The position numbers and the translations under genes are program-made. DNA of 64,000 bases from Auriscalpium vulgare (lineage: Eukaryota > Basidiomycota > Agaricomycetes > Russulales > Auriscalpiaceae): NCBI GenBank assembly GCA_019915015.1, contig JAHBBC010000010.1:1302001-1366000 (forward strand). Direction: 5' to 3'. This document shows, piece by piece, positions 62,892 through 64,000 of the stretch (its first letter is position 1; each line of letters begins with the position of its first letter). The notes under the pieces are model-generated. The model was not told the DNA's origin. It ran no database searches and was given only the letters and a program-made list of their open reading frames with translations.

Positions 62892-64000
62892 TCACTCATC
62901 CAAGAACACCGTCACGCTGTCGATGACGCCCTGCGGCTTGAGCAACAAGGTGCGCTCGAGCTCGCCCTCCGCACTCGAATCCGCTCCCTTCCTCCGCGCG
63001 CGCACCATCTCCAGGCCGAACGCCGTCGTGCACAGCACGCCCGCCTGCTCGCTCCCAAAGCCCGCATATACGTTCTGCGTCGTCGCAGGGTCGAACATCC
63101 CCACCTCCCCGTCCCCCTGCCCGTCGTCGCCGTCCTCGCTCCCGACGTCCTCCGCCCAGCCCCGCGGCCCGCGCAGCGTGAGCCCGCGCGGCGCCGTCAC
63201 ACGCACGGGCGCCGCGCGCACCTCGAACCACGCGCTGCGCACGCCCTCGCGCACATCTCTTGCAAGCTTCTCCGCGCGCTCGCCGATGTGCGCCAGCGCG
63301 CCGCCGAAGCGGTCCCCCCGAGCGGCTCCGCTTGCGCGGCGGGGTCCGTGCAGCCCGCGAGCGCGAGCAGCGCGCGCAGGGCGTGCACGCCGACGGTGGA
63401 TGATGGAGACGCGGAGGATGTTGAGGACGTGGACGGCGCGGAGGCGAGCGCGGGCGCGGGCGGGAGGAGGAAGATGTGCGGCGCGGGGGTGTTGTTCGTC
63501 GTGGCGGGCGGGGTCGGCAGCGGGTTCAGGGCGATGGGGGAGCACAGCGCGGACGATGCGCCGCTCATGCTCATGCCCGAGTAGCTGAGCGAGAGCGCGG
63601 GCGCGACCGTGCGCGCGTGCTTGTGCGTGAGCGCGCACCAGCGCGACGTCACGGGCTGCAATTCTGGCGACCAACGAACAGATGAGTGGGGGGTTTTCTG
63701 GTGTGGAGCAAGGCTGACCACGTACCAGACGCCTGCATCTCGCGGAAGACGGCCTGCATGAAGCGGTCGGCGTCGGGCGGCATGCCCGCGCAGAACGCGT
63801 CGAGCGTCTGGCGGCACGCCCACACGGCCCACGCCTGCACGGCGAGCTGCACGACGGTCGGGTCGTCTGCATGGTCGCGGTCGCGCAGCAGCGCTAGCAG
63901 GCCCGGGCCAAGCGCGTCGCCTACGAGTGCGCAGTCCGCACTGGCGTCCGCGTCCATGTCCGTATCCGCGCACCGCGCGAGCGGGAACTCGTCGGCGACG
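62892..64000 (-). CDS. Conserved basidiomycete protein of unknown function (5' end outside the window, probable frameshift)
   Basis: C-terminal part of a larger protein. The distal exon is readable from the right edge: ADEFPLARCADTDMDAD, LGPGLLALLRDRDHADDPTV, FCAGMPPDADRFMQAVFREM. After an intron (GTACGTGG ... CGCCAG): ELQPVTSRWCALTHKHART, an Ala/Pro/Ser region, and HALRALLALAGCTDPAAQAE. Then, in a different frame, DRFGGALAHIGERAEKLARDV, RSAWFEVRAAPVRVTAPRG, VGMFDPATTQNVYAGFGSEQ and LLLKPQGVIDSVTVFLDE. The frame change falls in a run of six C (63314-63319, plus strand); seven would restore EPLGG-DRFGG. The pattern DGMFDPATTQNVYAGFG with SRWRALT upstream recurs in agaricomycete proteins I cannot name. 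It is extremely GC-rich. Confidence 0.65.

Noticed and set aside
1..64000. tRNA genes and CRISPR arrays
   Set aside because: I looked for T-arm-like GGTTCGA blocks with matching acceptor stems and for spaced identical repeats and found none convincing; CRISPR is not expected in a fungus.

Overview
The window is nuclear DNA of a filamentous basidiomycete, most likely an Agaricomycete of polypore type. Supporting this are GC-rich coding sequence, many 48-60 bp introns with GTGCGT or GTAAG donors in nearly every gene, a FunK1-type kinase, a NACHT-ankyrin NLR and small secreted Ser/Thr-rich GPI proteins. The order (Polyporales) is an inference; the sequence alone does not fix the species.

Left part (1-24.5 kb) is mostly ordinary genes. 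They are a partial APH-like phosphotransferase (<1-600, -), a conserved protein of unknown function (1469-2347, +), a Kre9/Knh1-like GPI protein (3664-4744, -), a TDP2-like nuclease (4920-5870, -), a two-thioredoxin protein disulfide isomerase (6280-7913, -), the WD40 ribosome-assembly chaperone SQT1/AAMP (8543-10025, +), a secreted lactonase-like beta-propeller (11078-12779, +), a C2-like three-TM protein (13190-15061, -), U2 snRNA (16050-16232, -), a DH-PH-CNH Rho GEF (16530-20199, -), a disordered nuclear protein (20515-22674, +) and an alkenal-reductase-type dehydrogenase (23029-24507, +).

Middle (24.6-31.7 kb) is a rearranged block of relics: an F-box fragment fused intron-to-intron with a broken NLR, a dead APH-like copy that lost its start codon, and a nearly complete NACHT-ankyrin NLR carrying one in-frame stop. 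A third APH fragment sits at 2.6 kb. Then come a secreted GPI protein (32092-33058, -), an aquaporin with a one-base frameshift (33569-35104, -), the ataxin-2/Pbp1 orthologue (36909-40215, +), the BUB1 checkpoint kinase (40519-44048, -) and chaperonin CCT5 (44233-46452, -).

Right part: CCT5 and a PP2A catalytic subunit (46642-48107, +) diverge from a 189-bp promoter. A second, more diverged PP2A copy (53113-54542, +) lies beyond a tRNA 2'-phosphotransferase (48649-49635, -) and a FunK1 kinase (50242-52658, +). A small mitochondrial-type protein follows (55030-55828, +). From 56 to 61.5 kb there is a duplicated block: a small unknown minus-strand gene diverging from an F-box gene. In the left copy their shared promoter is interrupted by a 1.07-kb hAT-type element with 8-bp target duplication; the right copy preserves the uninterrupted site but carries a stop in the small gene. 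The end holds diverged tandem repeats and a conserved unknown gene running off the window (62892->64000, -), also with a likely homopolymer frameshift.

Housekeeping functions (spliceosome, proteostasis, spindle checkpoint, phosphatase signalling, tRNA repair) sit next to fast-evolving accessory families (NLR, F-box, APH-like and FunK1 kinases) that supply nearly all the breakage and duplication seen here.
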